NCBI GenBank assembly: GCA_022747635.1
Contig: JAKTNV010000004.1
Span: forward strand, 24,081,179 to 24,145,178
Source of the DNA: Hetaerina americana
Lineage: Eukaryota; Arthropoda; Insecta; Odonata; Calopterygidae
Length of the DNA: 64,000 nt
Direction of reading: 5' to 3'
Shown: positions 23,441-34,400 of the stretch, one piece after another
Layout: each line of letters begins with the position of its first letter
How positions within the stretch are numbered: the stretch's first letter is position 1
Position numbers and translations under genes: made by a program
Notes under the pieces: generated by a model
The model's database searches: none
Told to the model about the DNA's origin: nothing
Seen by the model: only the letters and a program-made list of their open reading frames with translations

Positions 23441-25676
23441 CTTTCAACTCAAAATAGCAGTGGAAAAAAGAACCACTTGGTTTTAGTTACAAAGCCAAAC
23501 TTATGGTTAAAGGAGACAAAGGTACAGAACGACACCACGGAAAGCAAAAGTCCTTGCGCTTGCATGATCATCAAGAATAAAAAGGCATTTATCATAAGAA
23601 ATTAAAAGGATAAACCCTCGAAGTATGACGGTTCGTGGGGCACTTTCCTCTCATTTAAATTCAAGAAAATTTATAATCTTAACCTTAGAGAAGCCACGAA
23701 ACATCCAGGCATTACGAAATACATATATATACGAAAAATGTGAGAAATTTTTCAAAGTCATCATTCAATAAGGCGGTGGCGACCGTGACTCTCGCGTGCG
23801 TGCGGTTACGACGGCGTTGCAAAATCTGCCGTTAAAGATTATATTCCATATTTTGGAAAGAGAAACCAGACTTCTGCCGCCCCGAATAACCGTTATCATG
23901 AGGTAGAAACAGCAAAGTGTCGAAGAGAACACGAAGGAAGCGCAGGTGAAGGGCAGTCGAGTGTGAAAATCATGGCTCGCATCCCAGCAAAAAGTGAGCA
24001 TTTTACGAATACTGTGTCGAAATACTAAAAACCCGATTTACATTGGGGTATGCGAAGTAGGCACTACGAAAAGCATATCCACGAAAATTTGAATTTTTAC
24101 TAAACTAACTAAAAACTAAAATTTTTTTAAACATGAATATATACAGGCTACTAAAGCGACGGAGTCCATAGGAATACGTAGTACATATTACATACAAAGC
24201 CACATTTATTTGAAAATCGACATCCAAAGGTACCGATTTCCAAATAAACGCGACGCAAATACTAACTTATACAGCAATTAGATGATATGAAACTTACTTC
24301 GCTTCCAAACTTATCCAGTTCACACGAATATTTGTGTAATATGCGAATATTCCACATGAAGGTGCAATTCGCTCCTTTCAAAATATGCAAAACCAAAAAA
24401 AAATATTGTTGTGCTAACGATTTTGATTCTAGTTTTCCCCGGTGTAGTCATGGGGGATTTTTTTACAAAATTAAGGAATATATGTAATTAAACAACGCTG
24501 GATAATATGACTTTCCAATGAAAAAATTTGAAGTTATGAGAAAAATAATAATCGGATTTGGACGTTCACATATCTTCGGCTCTATCGCTACTTCGTTTTC
24601 AGCTGATGGAGAATTAGACTTTAGATGAAGAATTTCGTACCTCAAGCTGGGTAAACGTTTCCCATGGAATCCTTTCTATTCGTCAACTACGCAACACGGC
24701 GTTTTCGGAAGTTCAGAACGACAGAACAGTTAATGAGTGTTAAATAATTCCACGGACCAATCATTCACGTCACATCATCCTCTTTACCCACATTGACGAA
24801 AATATACCAACGTCAATTTTTGTGGCAAGGCGGCCAAGTAAGTTAGCCTTGTGGGTCAGGAGTGGTCAAGCAAACCGAAACGTCACGAATCCCACCACCT
24901 GCGCCGACGCGTGGACTCAAGTGTCCTGACCCTGGGACTCCTCACTGCTAGCCAAAATTGGATTTTGAGGGACTACGAGCCGCCAGAAGAACCTGGAGTA
25001 GAAATCTATTTCTCTGGTAACAAAGTGATTCTCCATTTAAGTTTTTTATGTTGGTGCACAAAAAAACTAGAAATCCTTTCAAACGCAAGTATGCATGTAT
25101 AAGAATAAAAAAATTCCCATTTGGGCATGGAAAGTCAAGGTGAAAGGCGTTGAATCGATGCTTCTATGGCAAATAAAAAACATATAAGAAACCTATTAAA
25201 ATTATTATTATTCAATTAAAAAAATTGTGTGTACAGCTAAGTATAGGTTGTTTTAAATTATTTTTCACGAGTGTCAGAAGGCCATACCAGAGCACTTGAA
25301 ACTAACAGGCAGAAACTAATGAACCCACTGTATGTATTTTTTTTCTTCTTACGGTATTTCAATGAAGTCGTTAACTAGACTTTTGCACAACGATAATAAT
25401 CACGCAAAAAAATATCGCTTAGGTTCAATAAGACTCACTAGTCTTTTCAGGTTTTCTGATTAACAATTCCCGAAGCATCTATGGAAATATTTTCATCTAC
25501 ACGAGCTGAAGAAGGAAGGCTTCTTAATGTTTCTATGGACTCAATAGTATCTATAACTAATCTATACTATCCTAATGATGTGTACTGTTTAAAAAACTGT
25601 AAAGCTTATTTTTAATTCAGGAAAATCAATGATAATCAGCCCGATGGTTTGATTGATAAGTGAGAGTGGCACTCAC
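23441..25676. other. No firm gene; GC-richer patches near 23.8 and 24.9 kb
   Basis: A minus-strand segment ending at 24299 with donor GCGAA/GTAAGTTT reads NCTFMWNIRILHKYSCEL, but its phase does not join the candidate exon at 25677-25770 when that exon's best donor is used. A patch at 24840-25010 is GC-richer and open on the plus strand, without homology. I call neither. Confidence 0.3.
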
Positions 25677-25770
25677 CTCATACCCCGTGTGAACTTTTCA
25701 AAATGTAACAGGGAACAAATTCCGCATCTCAGTGCCACCTTTGCTTTCTTATAAACATCGGACAGCAGCA
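25677..25770 (-). CDS. Candidate internal exon, minus strand
   Basis: This 94-bp segment is bounded on the minus strand by acceptor-like CGATTTTTGCAATAG and a consensus donor GAG/GTGAGTGCC. The open frame has 30 codons, LLSDVYKKAKVALRCGIC and SLLHFEKFTRGM, entered with two bases and left with two. The entry phase fits the candidate exon at 29073-29121, which leaves one base (G+TG gives Val). The peptide looks like a folded globular protein, but I cannot name a family. An alternative donor (GTATGAG) lies 7 bases earlier. Confidence 0.4.
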
Positions 25771-26794
25771 CTATTGCAAAAATCGGGTGAAATGATGATT
25801 CAACAAGACACTGTGTGGAATTATTTTTTAAGGATTTCCTTGAATGAACGTCTCGTAAGGCTAGATAGTTGAACTTATTACTTCAGGAACAGAACAAAAT
25901 AAAAAAACATTAAGAAAATGATCCAACTCCGAGCAAAACGGGTGGTACATATAAAATAGTTTATAAATGTGAGTTCCAAACGTAGGGTAAGTAAATATAA
26001 TAGGAATACCCTCAACAGATTACATGCCGCATTTACAGATTGCGCCGAATAGGTGATCTCATTTCAAGTTATAGCATGTTAGACTAGCGAAGGGAACAAA
26101 GGTCGGAGATTTGATAAGTCCCAAATATTTCCGCAACTTTTATCTCCATCAAATCTCTGGGTCCGGATTTCAAAAGTGAATCTACGATCAGTGTCTCCTT
26201 GGAAAGATATAAAAGGGAGAAGATTGGAGGGGAAAGAAAACTCCCAATAAGAAAAGCACTGTCATCCCATTTCAAGGACGCGAGGAGTGCCTCAATCTAT
26301 TAACTCCCCCTCGACTCATGCGTCCCAAATCCGAGAGCATTTAATATAGTTCCTTCGATCCAACTTTCTCGAAAGTAGGGAGGAGAATGGGAAACTGGAA
26401 GGAAAAAATGTCCACTGTTCCAAAGGAAAAAAAGGTGTCTCGTCCCGATAATCCTGAAGGAGTTTTTTCGGTAAATTGGCAGAGAAAGTTCGTGGGTGCC
26501 GGGGAATTAGGGCTTCCTCACGACCATCCTCAACGCTTTCAAAATGCATCCGCTGAACCTCTAAAAGCCTGCTAATTTGCCCCGACGCAATAAAAACAAA
26601 CAAAACCCTCGTCAATGCGACGACAGGAAAAGTGTTTTTTGAAGAGGGAACGAGAAATTAAACTGTAGCAGCCCAAAAAGAGCAGAAACCACTCCAGTTA
26701 TAGATTAAAATAACTACAAATAGCAAAAAACATTGCTACGAATTGAAAAAATTAACGAGGAAAATGACTTTGCCTCTTCCAATTACAAAACGAA
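25771..26794. other. No gene supported
   Basis: Mixed composition with a CpG-richer patch at 26300-26620 that has open frames on both strands but no recognisable protein. It may be regulatory; no direct evidence. Confidence 0.35.
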
Positions 26795-26850
26795 ACATCT
26801 ACATCTACATCTACATAATACCCCGCAAGCCGCCGCAAGGGCGTGTGGCG
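26795..26850 (-). repeat. CR1 3' hairpin and ATGTAG microsatellite end
   Basis: Plus strand reads ACATCTACATCTACATCTAC and then ACCCCGCAAGCCGCCGCAAG. On the minus strand this is the LINE 3' terminus: a GC-rich stem-loop followed by a hexamer repeat. The stem-loop is the likely recognition site for the element's own reverse transcriptase. Confidence 0.8.
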
Positions 26851-27309
26851 GGGGGTGTTAGGTCACCAACCGTAAAAAAGAAAAATACCACATGCAAAAA
26901 AACAACACGGAAAATTACACCCACAGCAGCGCACACACTCATGCAAAAATCCCTTCATCCAATACTCATGCAAACACACATACCGCAAAACAACTAAAAA
27001 CTGCACCCCATGATGCAGCACGAAAGACATCCTACAACACGGAAGCCAGGACACAACAAGCAAGAAATTGAAACATCACTACCACATGAAAATGCACCAC
27101 GAAACACTCTACCCCCAAAGAGTCTCTAAATGGCAGGGAATGCGACCCAACGTTGCAGGTAGCAGGAATTTGCCCCCGCGGAGAGGGACGAGGGATTGAA
27201 AGGGAAACTTAAAAACAGATGAACAGAACATGAATGAAGTCATTCGGAAAGAATGGGTTATTATAGCAAAACACATAAGGTTAGTGGAAGAGCATGCATT
27301 TAAATACAA

Positions 27310-28758
27310 CTAATTATTTTTTAGACGCTGAGGGTGGCAAGTGGAATTTTTGCTATCTATAACCCGGCAGTTGCTATCCCGTATTGTCCGTGGGAAGAAG
27401 GAGTCCTTGAGTCGGCTAGTTCTGGCATCTATTTCCCGAATTTTATATGCATGATCCAAGCGACTAATGTATGTAGGAGTACGAATAATTTGCGAGACCT
27501 CGGTGCTGAAACATGCGGATCTAAATTTATTTAATAATTTCAATCTTGCATTGAATCGTCTCTCAGCCAATGATTCCCACCCCAAATCCATGAGCATTTC
27601 GGTGACGCTTTGCGTTTTATCGTAGGAATTTTTTACAAAACGGGCTGCCCGGCGTTGAACCTTCTCAATTTCCCGAATGAGACCTTTTTCACTCGGATCC
27701 CACACGCTGCATGCGTATTCTAAATGAGGCCTTACAAGAGCGTGGTAACAACGTTCCTTGACCTTCGAGTCACTTTTTCCGACAACGCGTCGAATGAATC
27801 CCAATTTTTTATATGCTTGACCGCAGACTTTACGTATGTGAGACCCCCAAGTTAAGTCTTTTGTGAATGTGACACCTAGGTATTTTACCGTATCAACTAC
27901 TGCTAGGTCACCTCCAGCTAATTTGTAAGCAAATCCCGTTGATCTTTTAAAGAAATTTACCACTGAACATTTATTATAATTTAGAGTCAATCCCCAGTTA
28001 GAACACCATTTAGTAATGCAATCTAAATCCTGCTCTAGAATAAAACGATCCTCATCCCCAGATATCTCCCGATAGATCACCGTGTCATCCGCGAACATCC
28101 TAATTTTACTTTTCACTTCGCGGTTCAAATCGTTAACAAAAATCAAGAAAAGCAACGGCCCGATCACACTTCCCTGAGGTACCCCCGACGTGACTCGAAC
28201 GCTGTCGGAACTAGCGCCATCAAGGACTACCCTCTGTTCCCGCTCCGAAAGAAAATCTTTAACCCAACTTATGGCGCCCTTGTTTATGCCCGCGACCTTT
28301 AATTTATGAATGAGTTTACCATGTGGGACCTTATCAAATGCCTTTTGAAAATCTAAGAAGATGGCATCCACTTGCCTACCTCTCTCACCAGATAAAACTA
28401 AATCATGTGTAAATAATCCTAATTGGGTTTCGCAGGAGCGGGTTTTCCTGAAACCGTGTTGATTGTCACTTAAAAAGTTAATATTGTCAAGGTGTCTCAT
28501 TATTGAACTGACAATTATGTGCTCTAAGATTTTGCAACAGATAGAAGTGAGAGATATAGGTCTGTAATTACTGGGATCCTCCCTGTCACCACCTTTAAAA
28601 ATAGGCGTTATTTGCGCGGTTTTCCAAATCTTAGGTACTTTGCACTCTGTGAGGGATTTGTTAAATATAAATTCAAGGTACGGGGCAATGTTTGGAGCTA
28701 AATGTTTTATCACCCTAGCTAGCCTATGAGCCATTGCAATGTGAAGTCGAATGCTCAC
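27310..28758 (-). CDS. CR1-like reverse transcriptase, intact but 5'-truncated
   Basis: The 482-codon frame has no internal stop or frameshift. The displayed start is a GTG and is not natural; the true protein would begin further upstream with an endonuclease. Reverse-transcriptase motifs in order: PIFKGGD (52-58), NYRPISLTS (64-72), QHGFR (100-104), catalytic FLDFQKAFD (134-142), SGVPQGSVIGPLLF (191-204), catalytic FADD (222-225), GLTLN (256-260), KYLGVTF (292-298), then the C-terminal LVRPHLEYACSVWDP (341-355) and FFPRTIR near 454. All catalytic Asp residues are present. It copies its own RNA at a nicked chromosomal target. The intact frame in a dead-on-arrival copy points to recent insertion. 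Confidence 0.93.
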   Translation of the reverse strand: MSIRLHIAMAHRLARVIKHLAPNIAPYLEFIFNKSLTECKVPKIWKTAQITPIFKGGDREDPSNYRPISLTSICCKILEHIIVSSIMRHLDNINFLSDNQHGFRKTRSCETQLGLFTHDLVLSGERGRQVDAIFLDFQKAFDKVPHGKLIHKLKVAGINKGAISWVKDFLSEREQRVVLDGASSDSVRVTSGVPQGSVIGPLLFLIFVNDLNREVKSKIRMFADDTVIYREISGDEDRFILEQDLDCITKWCSNWGLTLNYNKCSVVNFFKRSTGFAYKLAGGDLAVVDTVKYLGVTFTKDLTWGSHIRKVCGQAYKKLGFIRRVVGKSDSKVKERCYHALVRPHLEYACSVWDPSEKGLIREIEKVQRRAARFVKNSYDKTQSVTEMLMDLGWESLAERRFNARLKLLNKFRSACFSTEVSQIIRTPTYISRLDHAYKIREIDARTSRLKDSFFPRTIRDSNCRVIDSKNSTCHPQRLKNN

Positions 28759-28775
28759 ATGCAGGATTTTAATCT

Positions 28776-29072
28776 AATTTAATTTCCTAAGATTCTCCTC
28801 GCGATTCAAAAATGTAACTAGAAAATTATTTGTACCACACGGATCCCATTAAACGTTGTCATCTTCCGAAATATGTGACCGCCATATCGGAAGCGTCTTC
28901 GGATCACTTCTATTCACTGTGAACACTCTTCATTTTAACTTTCATTCACATTTATATATCTATTAGTTTTTACAGAATCTTGTAAGTGAACATTTTTCAA
29001 TATAAACTTTATTTAAATTCATGCAATAATTTTTTTGCAGAATCTGGATTTAATAAAAATATAATGACTTAC
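28776..29072. other. AT-rich flank of the CR1 insertion
   Basis: No element or exon recognised. Confidence 0.4.
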
Positions 29073-29121
29073 CGCTAAATGCTGGGGATGCAAATACCAT
29101 ATCAAATTTTTTCCTATGATG
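29073..29121 (-). CDS. Candidate small exon, minus strand
   Basis: This 49-bp segment is preceded on the minus strand by ACTAAAACTGTAG (a branch-point-like ACTAA a few bases before the AG) and followed by a GCG/GTAAGTCATT donor. It enters in phase 0, reads HHRKKFDMVFASPAFS and leaves one base. Both phases match its putative neighbours (30157-30256 leaves phase 0; 25677-25770 begins with two bases). It is short, so chance cannot be excluded. Its value lies in the three-exon phase chain. Confidence 0.35.
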
Positions 29122-29234
29122 CTACAGTTTTAGTACACCAAATTCAAATTACCAAAATTATCAAAAATGAAAGACCTTGGTGGCATCCTAGTGCATGAAA
29201 TAAAGATACTGAATCATATAAAGCACCATAAATA

Positions 29235-29480
29235 ACTTGAATAACATGTCCCCGAAGCTTGAAATGTTCGCACTGAGCCCTTATGCGGCGTGTGAAATTC
29301 GCACATTAGGGTAGGAAGCGGCAGTTTCTCTTCCTATTGTTTCCCAGGAAGGTCTGCTACCGGATAGATCAACAGCTTGGGCAAAGCTGAGTTGATCAGG
29401 GAGGCCATCCGTAGTCTATATAATCTGGACCCTTCGGTCACAAGCCCAATGCTTTAACCACTGAACTAGCAGGCCACATC
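29235..29480 (-). mobile_element. tRNA-derived SINE of a second type
   Basis: On the minus strand the element opens at about 29478 with TGGCCTGCTAGTTCAGTGG and TTAAAGC, a clear tRNA-like box A, then an anticodon-like loop and GGGTCCAGATTA as a degenerate box B. The body that follows (GATGGCCTCCCTGATCAACT and on to about 29240) shows no similarity by eye to the SINEs at 49.5, 50.4 and 61.7 kb. It is GC-richer than its flanks. The 3' boundary is uncertain and I saw no target-site duplication. Confidence 0.6.
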
Positions 29481-30156
29481 CACGCGTGAATAGGACATGA
29501 ATAATATTAAAAATTTCAGTAACTGGTATCGTATCACGATAATACAGAACAAGTTATCTGCTTGTTTCGTGTGGTTTTGGGACTGATACCCTGACGTGAT
29601 TTATCCAATTAAAATTACAATATAATCCATTATATATTCTGATTCCAAAGAAAGTTTAAGACTTTGAAGAGATTGCATTTAGGTTTTCTAGTGCAAGTTA
29701 AGATTTTTTTGAGAATGTATTACAACTCTATTAATATATACATTGACACAGGGATACAATCACAACGTAATTTAAATCGCCACATGGGTTTTCGAGATAA
29801 TACAAATGGGAAATTAATTCATCGGCGTGAAATGTGAAAGAGAGGAAAAATGGATCCATGAAGAGACTTCGGAGAAGAGCGTTATGCCAATTCCACCACG
29901 ATGAAGTCAATGATGACGGTGTGGATTATAACAAAAGCTAAATCATTCGCCAATTTGTATGATGCCACGACCACATTCAAGCGGCACTTCAAGCGGCGCT
30001 GCATTAATGAAACCTAACCCTTAGAGATAATAATGAACTGACAACTGAAGAGTTGAAAACTCCGTGTTGTACCGAAATAGTTTCTCTTGTAAGCTGTCGT
30101 GTAATGCACACGTGTTTTAAAATATATATGTTACCATCCTTCGCTTAAATACTCAC
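29481..30156. other. No gene supported
   Basis: Intron-like AT-rich sequence between the SINE and the candidate exon. Confidence 0.4.
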
Positions 30157-30256
30157 CAAACCGTGCAAGCCAAATCCTTCATGAGATACGCCAGCTGTAT
30201 TGAGAACATCTACCCAATGAGCACGCCCATACCCTTTTTGAAGTGAGAGGTTTAAT
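30157..30256 (-). CDS. Candidate internal exon, minus strand
   Basis: This 100-bp segment is bounded on the minus strand by acceptor-like GCTAGGACTACAG and a consensus donor TTG/GTGAGTATT. After one leading base, 33 codons are open: LNLSLQKGYGRAHWVDVLN and TAGVSHEGFGLHGL. The other frames contain stops. The amino-acid mix is that of a compact, well-folded protein and not of random AT-rich DNA. It leaves in phase 0, matching 29073-29121. I do not recognise the family. This is among the best host-exon candidates in the window. Confidence 0.45.
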
Positions 30257-30836
30257 CTGTAGTCCTAGCGTATATTTATGCCTAGGAAAATCATACTGTA
30301 TAATTGTTTTTAAGTTTGTTTTTTGATAACTTGAATATAGTCTTTGAAAATTAACTCAAAATATATTTCATAGAGTCATGATCCAATTACAGTACACAGT
30401 AAGTTTTTCTTTAATCAATAGAACTATTTTAACAATTAACAGAGCTCGTAGTTTTCACAATTAATACAATTAATGCAATCACAAATATTAAAACTGTACT
30501 TTTCGGGAAGAGGCCTTCTGAATATAGCTTATTCCGCCTATTTGCTGCTTTGGAAGCGGATATTCATGAAATAACCTTTACAAATCATGGGAGAAAATCA
30601 AATGGAGATTAACACATGGAGGCCCGCAAAAGACGGTATTACTGCATTTTATTTTATTTCGATCATCCACATTGAGTTTTATAATGGGCAGTGTTAAGAT
30701 TTATGCAGTTCAAAATGTGATCCCTGATTACAACATACGAGGGTCATCCGGAAAGTAGTACCCGTTCGTGAAATAAAAAGACAAAAGTAAATATTAACCA
30801 ACATAAAAAATTTTATTTGAAAGAGGATACTTTAAA

Positions 30837-30950
30837 CTACTTCTCAACATAATCTCCAAGCAAATTAAGGCATTTGTCATAACGTGTGACAAGTTTCTGT
30901 ATTCCTGCTGCATAGTCCTTCGCCGCCAGCTCATTGAGATACGCGAGGAA
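30837..30950 (-). pseudogene. Mariner transposase C-terminal remnant, copy 2
   Basis: Reads AYLNELAAKDYAAGIQKLVT, then RYDKCLNLLGDYVEK and a stop, in a frame different from the N-terminal part. Same junction as copy 1. Confidence 0.85.
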
Positions 30951-31338
30951 CCCATCTTGCACAAATTTTTGCATAATGCAGATGGTGTTTAACAATTTCA
31001 TGAACAATTGTTCGAGAAACATTGGGAAAATGCTCACAGATGTCATCAATTGTGACGCGCCGATCGTTCCTCACGAATTCGTCAACTGAGCTCACCAGTT
31101 GGTCTGTAATGACAGACGGTCTCTCCGAACGCTCATCGTCGTGTGTGTTCCCCCTCCCCATGTTGAAGTTGCGACACCACCGCCGAACAGACGACTCGTC
31201 CATTACATTGTCTCCATACACCTCCTTTAATTGGCGATGAATATCACATGGGCGAACGTTTCTTGCATTGAGGAATTTAATCACTGCCCTCACTTCACAA
31301 CTGGCGGCGTTCTCAATTTTTTTAAACATTGTAAACAA
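30931..31338 (-). pseudogene. Mariner transposase N-terminal part, copy 2
   Basis: The 135-codon frame is identical in translation to the one at 18392-18799: two helix-turn-helix domains, then KICARWVPR and an out-of-frame join. The C-terminal remnant (RYDKCLNLLGDYVEK) is at 30837-30950 in another frame. An unchanged reading frame in both copies of a non-coding-by-deletion element fits very young age more than selection. Confidence 0.85.
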
Positions 31339-31492
31339 TCACAGAAACAACACAGGCAATGCTAGCGTCACGCAACTTGGCTCAGAGAAGGCAGACAAGC
31401 CACTGAAGCTATCTGACCTCGTCCAGCGGCTACTCGCGTCGTCAGCACTTCATGCGGCACGAACGGGTACTACTTTCCGGATGACCCTCGTA

Positions 31493-34400
31493 GTATTTTA
31501 GATATTTGATATGGCTGACTTAGTCAAGAGACGATATCCAAATTATAATACAAACCGTCGATATAAAAATTATGTCGAAGTGACATCTTTATATCAACAT
31601 GACGATACTTATGGGACACACCGTGCAATACTGACATATTCTCTCTATCATAAAAGTCGTCAATATAGTCAATATGACCACACATTCACATGAAGATTTT
31701 CGTTCTGTAACTGCAGTCTCCATCTGGCAATACCTTTATTGCAATCGGCCCTTTATGAAGCAACATTCACGTTTGGAGATATTTTGGAAACTACATTCTT
31801 TCACTACATTTACTCTGTTATTTTGAATTTCCTTTACAATAATTTGAAAGGTGCAGAATGATCCAGGGGTAACATTTGGACATATGACTCCCATGAAGGA
31901 GTTGATGATGCCCACGCATTTTTCCTATCAAAAAACAATTTGGTTTCAGGTGTAGAACTAGGAAAATATTTTTTAAGGCGTCACCCTTAACTTTAATTCA
32001 TGAAGCTTCGCAAAATCAAAATCACATTGAATCACATGCTTATAGAGTCTCCAATAGATGTGGAGAATGTAATCTCGATATTGATAGTAGCAATAAATTA
32101 GGAATAATCACACTAAGGTTGTGTGAATTACAGTAGGTAGCCGTTATTTTGAAATCTTATAATTATGAGAACTTATCTGGGAATAGAAAAATATTTCAAT
32201 GACAGATGCACTTGTTGGTAATACTTATACAATTAAAACGAAAATGGTGAAGCAGCATTTTTATTCTTCCCAGAAGCACCCAGATAATGCCACACACCAT
32301 TCAAAGAGGAGTGCTAACGAGAAAAAACGACAGATGTCCACGATATCCATTCATCCCTCACGTAATAGGAAAACAAATGATTTAAAAGGGCAGACAAACC
32401 GACAGTTTCCAGTTCAGACGGTTTGTTGAAGTCATTGGGATGGGAGTTGGAGGTGCTGCATTCCGCTTAATTTAAATAAAATAATAATGGGTAATCGCTA
32501 AGGAACGATTTATCTCAAAGATGAACGAAGCAAAACATCTCCCGGTTGTACTCTTTAGAGAAATCATTGATTACAGAATATATGAATCAAGTGTCTCAGT
32601 CTTACAAAATTCAAGCTAAGGGGCTAAGGGTATCTCCTCTATAAGGAACCATGTAGTGTTTCAATGATCAATGCGCGTATGGCTATAGCCTCTTCCAAAT
32701 ATAGGACTGATTACTTTCAGAAATAACTCATGAAGGCCATTTGAAATCTTTTGAATATTCTCCTAAATTACATTGTTATATTTGTAGGAACCGGTATTGT
32801 GTAGAACGTTTTTGACATTGAGACTTCATTTAATGCTTTCCATGCTTCTACTGATTTGATGCCCTCTAAAAGTCCTCTATTCATTAGGAAACTTTATTTG
32901 CATTTTTTTATCATGTGAAATCATTTCTTCATATTTTTTGTAGTGAGTACGTGTCTTTTGCGAGGGAATGAATGAAATCTTCACGGAGTCAGGATGTTTT
33001 TTTTTAAAGGAGAGATACAGCACGGCGTGAGATTTATGGTGAAATACATCCATGGAGACGAGTTGAAGAGAGATTCCTTTTCCTTGTGTTCCCGTTTATT
33101 GAGTTAATCTTTCGAAGGGACATGTGTCAGCTCCTTAGTTTTTATTTCAACGAATTAAATGAAATTTGCTTGGGGGTGCTGACATTAATTGAATTAGGAC
33201 TGCACCGGTGGGAAGTATGTTCCGCAGGACGTGTATGAAAAGAGGAGTCAAAGTTTAAAATTTGCCAGGAGATGAGACGAATGCGTTACCACTTATTGCA
33301 ATCACAACAGCGTTGCGGGAAGGATATTTCAGTCGGTTCGTAAGAGGACCAAAATCAAAGGTGAATGAAATAACGCCGTGAGTCTGTATGTGGGTAGGGT
33401 GCGAAGGTTCCGGAAGGTAGGCCGAGATCAGGACTATAGATCCATACATTAACGTGATTCTTCACTCATTTTTATTTTTTAACGCGAATATTTGTTTCAG
33501 GAAGTGAATAGGTAATTCCGCGGCACTGGAATAGAAATGGGAACCTTTACTTCCTTGCGATATCAGTATGAATCAGTCAAAACAGTAAAAAAACAAACTC
33601 TTAGTGGAAATCAATGACATCAGCTATGACATAATATAACCTCCATTGTCGTAGTATGAGATATTTTGGCTCAACTAATTACCTTAGTGCAGGGCTGGGC
33701 CGTATCATAAGGCGCGCAGTTATCTTTAAAATCAACTGCAAACATAAAAACTTTCAATTTCCTATTTAGCCCATTAATATCTTACGAAACTCTTCACGCG
33801 CAACTAAATAATGGAAAACATACTGGTGGGTTCCAAAAGAAAGACGAAAACGCTTTTTAAATTGGAATCAAATGAATGAATCGAATATGGCAGTATTTTG
33901 AAGATAACCCAACTCACGCAGTGACGAGCGAGCCTCCTTACCCATTAAATAATTGAGCATAACAATTCGAAGCAAATTTACATTGGTAGGCGTCGGGTGC
34001 TGTTGGGCTTTCATGTGTTTTTTTACGCGATGTCTGAAATGAGCTCCACCCCATGCCGTGCGTTGTTATTTAAATTTTTGGCGGTAATTTATTGAGCGTG
34101 AAGTGCCCCCAAGGATGCTCTTTGAATTAATTCGCTCAAGATGAGCATTTGGAAGGGTGGTTTCTGTTAAGCAGTTACGTGAGCGTTATGTACTCTGTGA
34201 ACGGGAAAAACTGGCGCTGCTGCTGCCAAACTGCGTGCGCTTAATGGAAGAGCAAAAGTTGTGTACGAAAAGAGTGAATCGTACTATGCTGGAGGATTAA
34301 ATGAACAATATCATACCAGGGATGCCCTAATGGTGAACTGGGAAATGACAGACATGTAGTTTAATTTTAATCACGCACATTTAATTTCATAATTAAAGTT

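Larger units (their letters stand above)
26795..28775 (-). mobile_element. CR1-like LINE, 5'-truncated
   Basis: On the minus strand this element consists of a reverse transcriptase frame (28758-27310), a 3' UTR of about 0.5 kb, and a 3' end with a short GC-rich hairpin (CCGCCACACGCCCTTGCGGC) followed by a few ATGTAG units (26820-26795). Microsatellite 3' ends instead of poly(A) are characteristic of CR1/L2-type LINEs. No endonuclease is present upstream and an in-frame stop lies at about 28774, so the element is 5'-truncated, as is normal for incomplete reverse transcription. The same 3' end occurs alone at 46411-46459. Confidence 0.85.
30738..31490 (-). mobile_element. Non-autonomous mariner deletion derivative, copy 2
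   Basis: Inverted second copy of the 18240-18992 element: the same 753-bp length, the same 33-bp terminal inverted repeats (30738-30770 and 31458-31490), the same internal deletion, and flanking TA at 30736-30737 and 31491-31492. By eye I see only a handful of differences between copies, near the 3' end (positions ~30772-30806) and one near 31446. Near-identity plus intact ends implies both inserted recently. The flanks differ, so they are independent insertions and not parts of one segmental duplication. Confidence 0.93.

Noticed and set aside
24299..24400. Minus-strand exon candidate ending in GCGAA/GTAAGTTT
   Set aside because: Phase does not join the candidate exon at 25677-25770 with its best donor, and the acceptor is weak.
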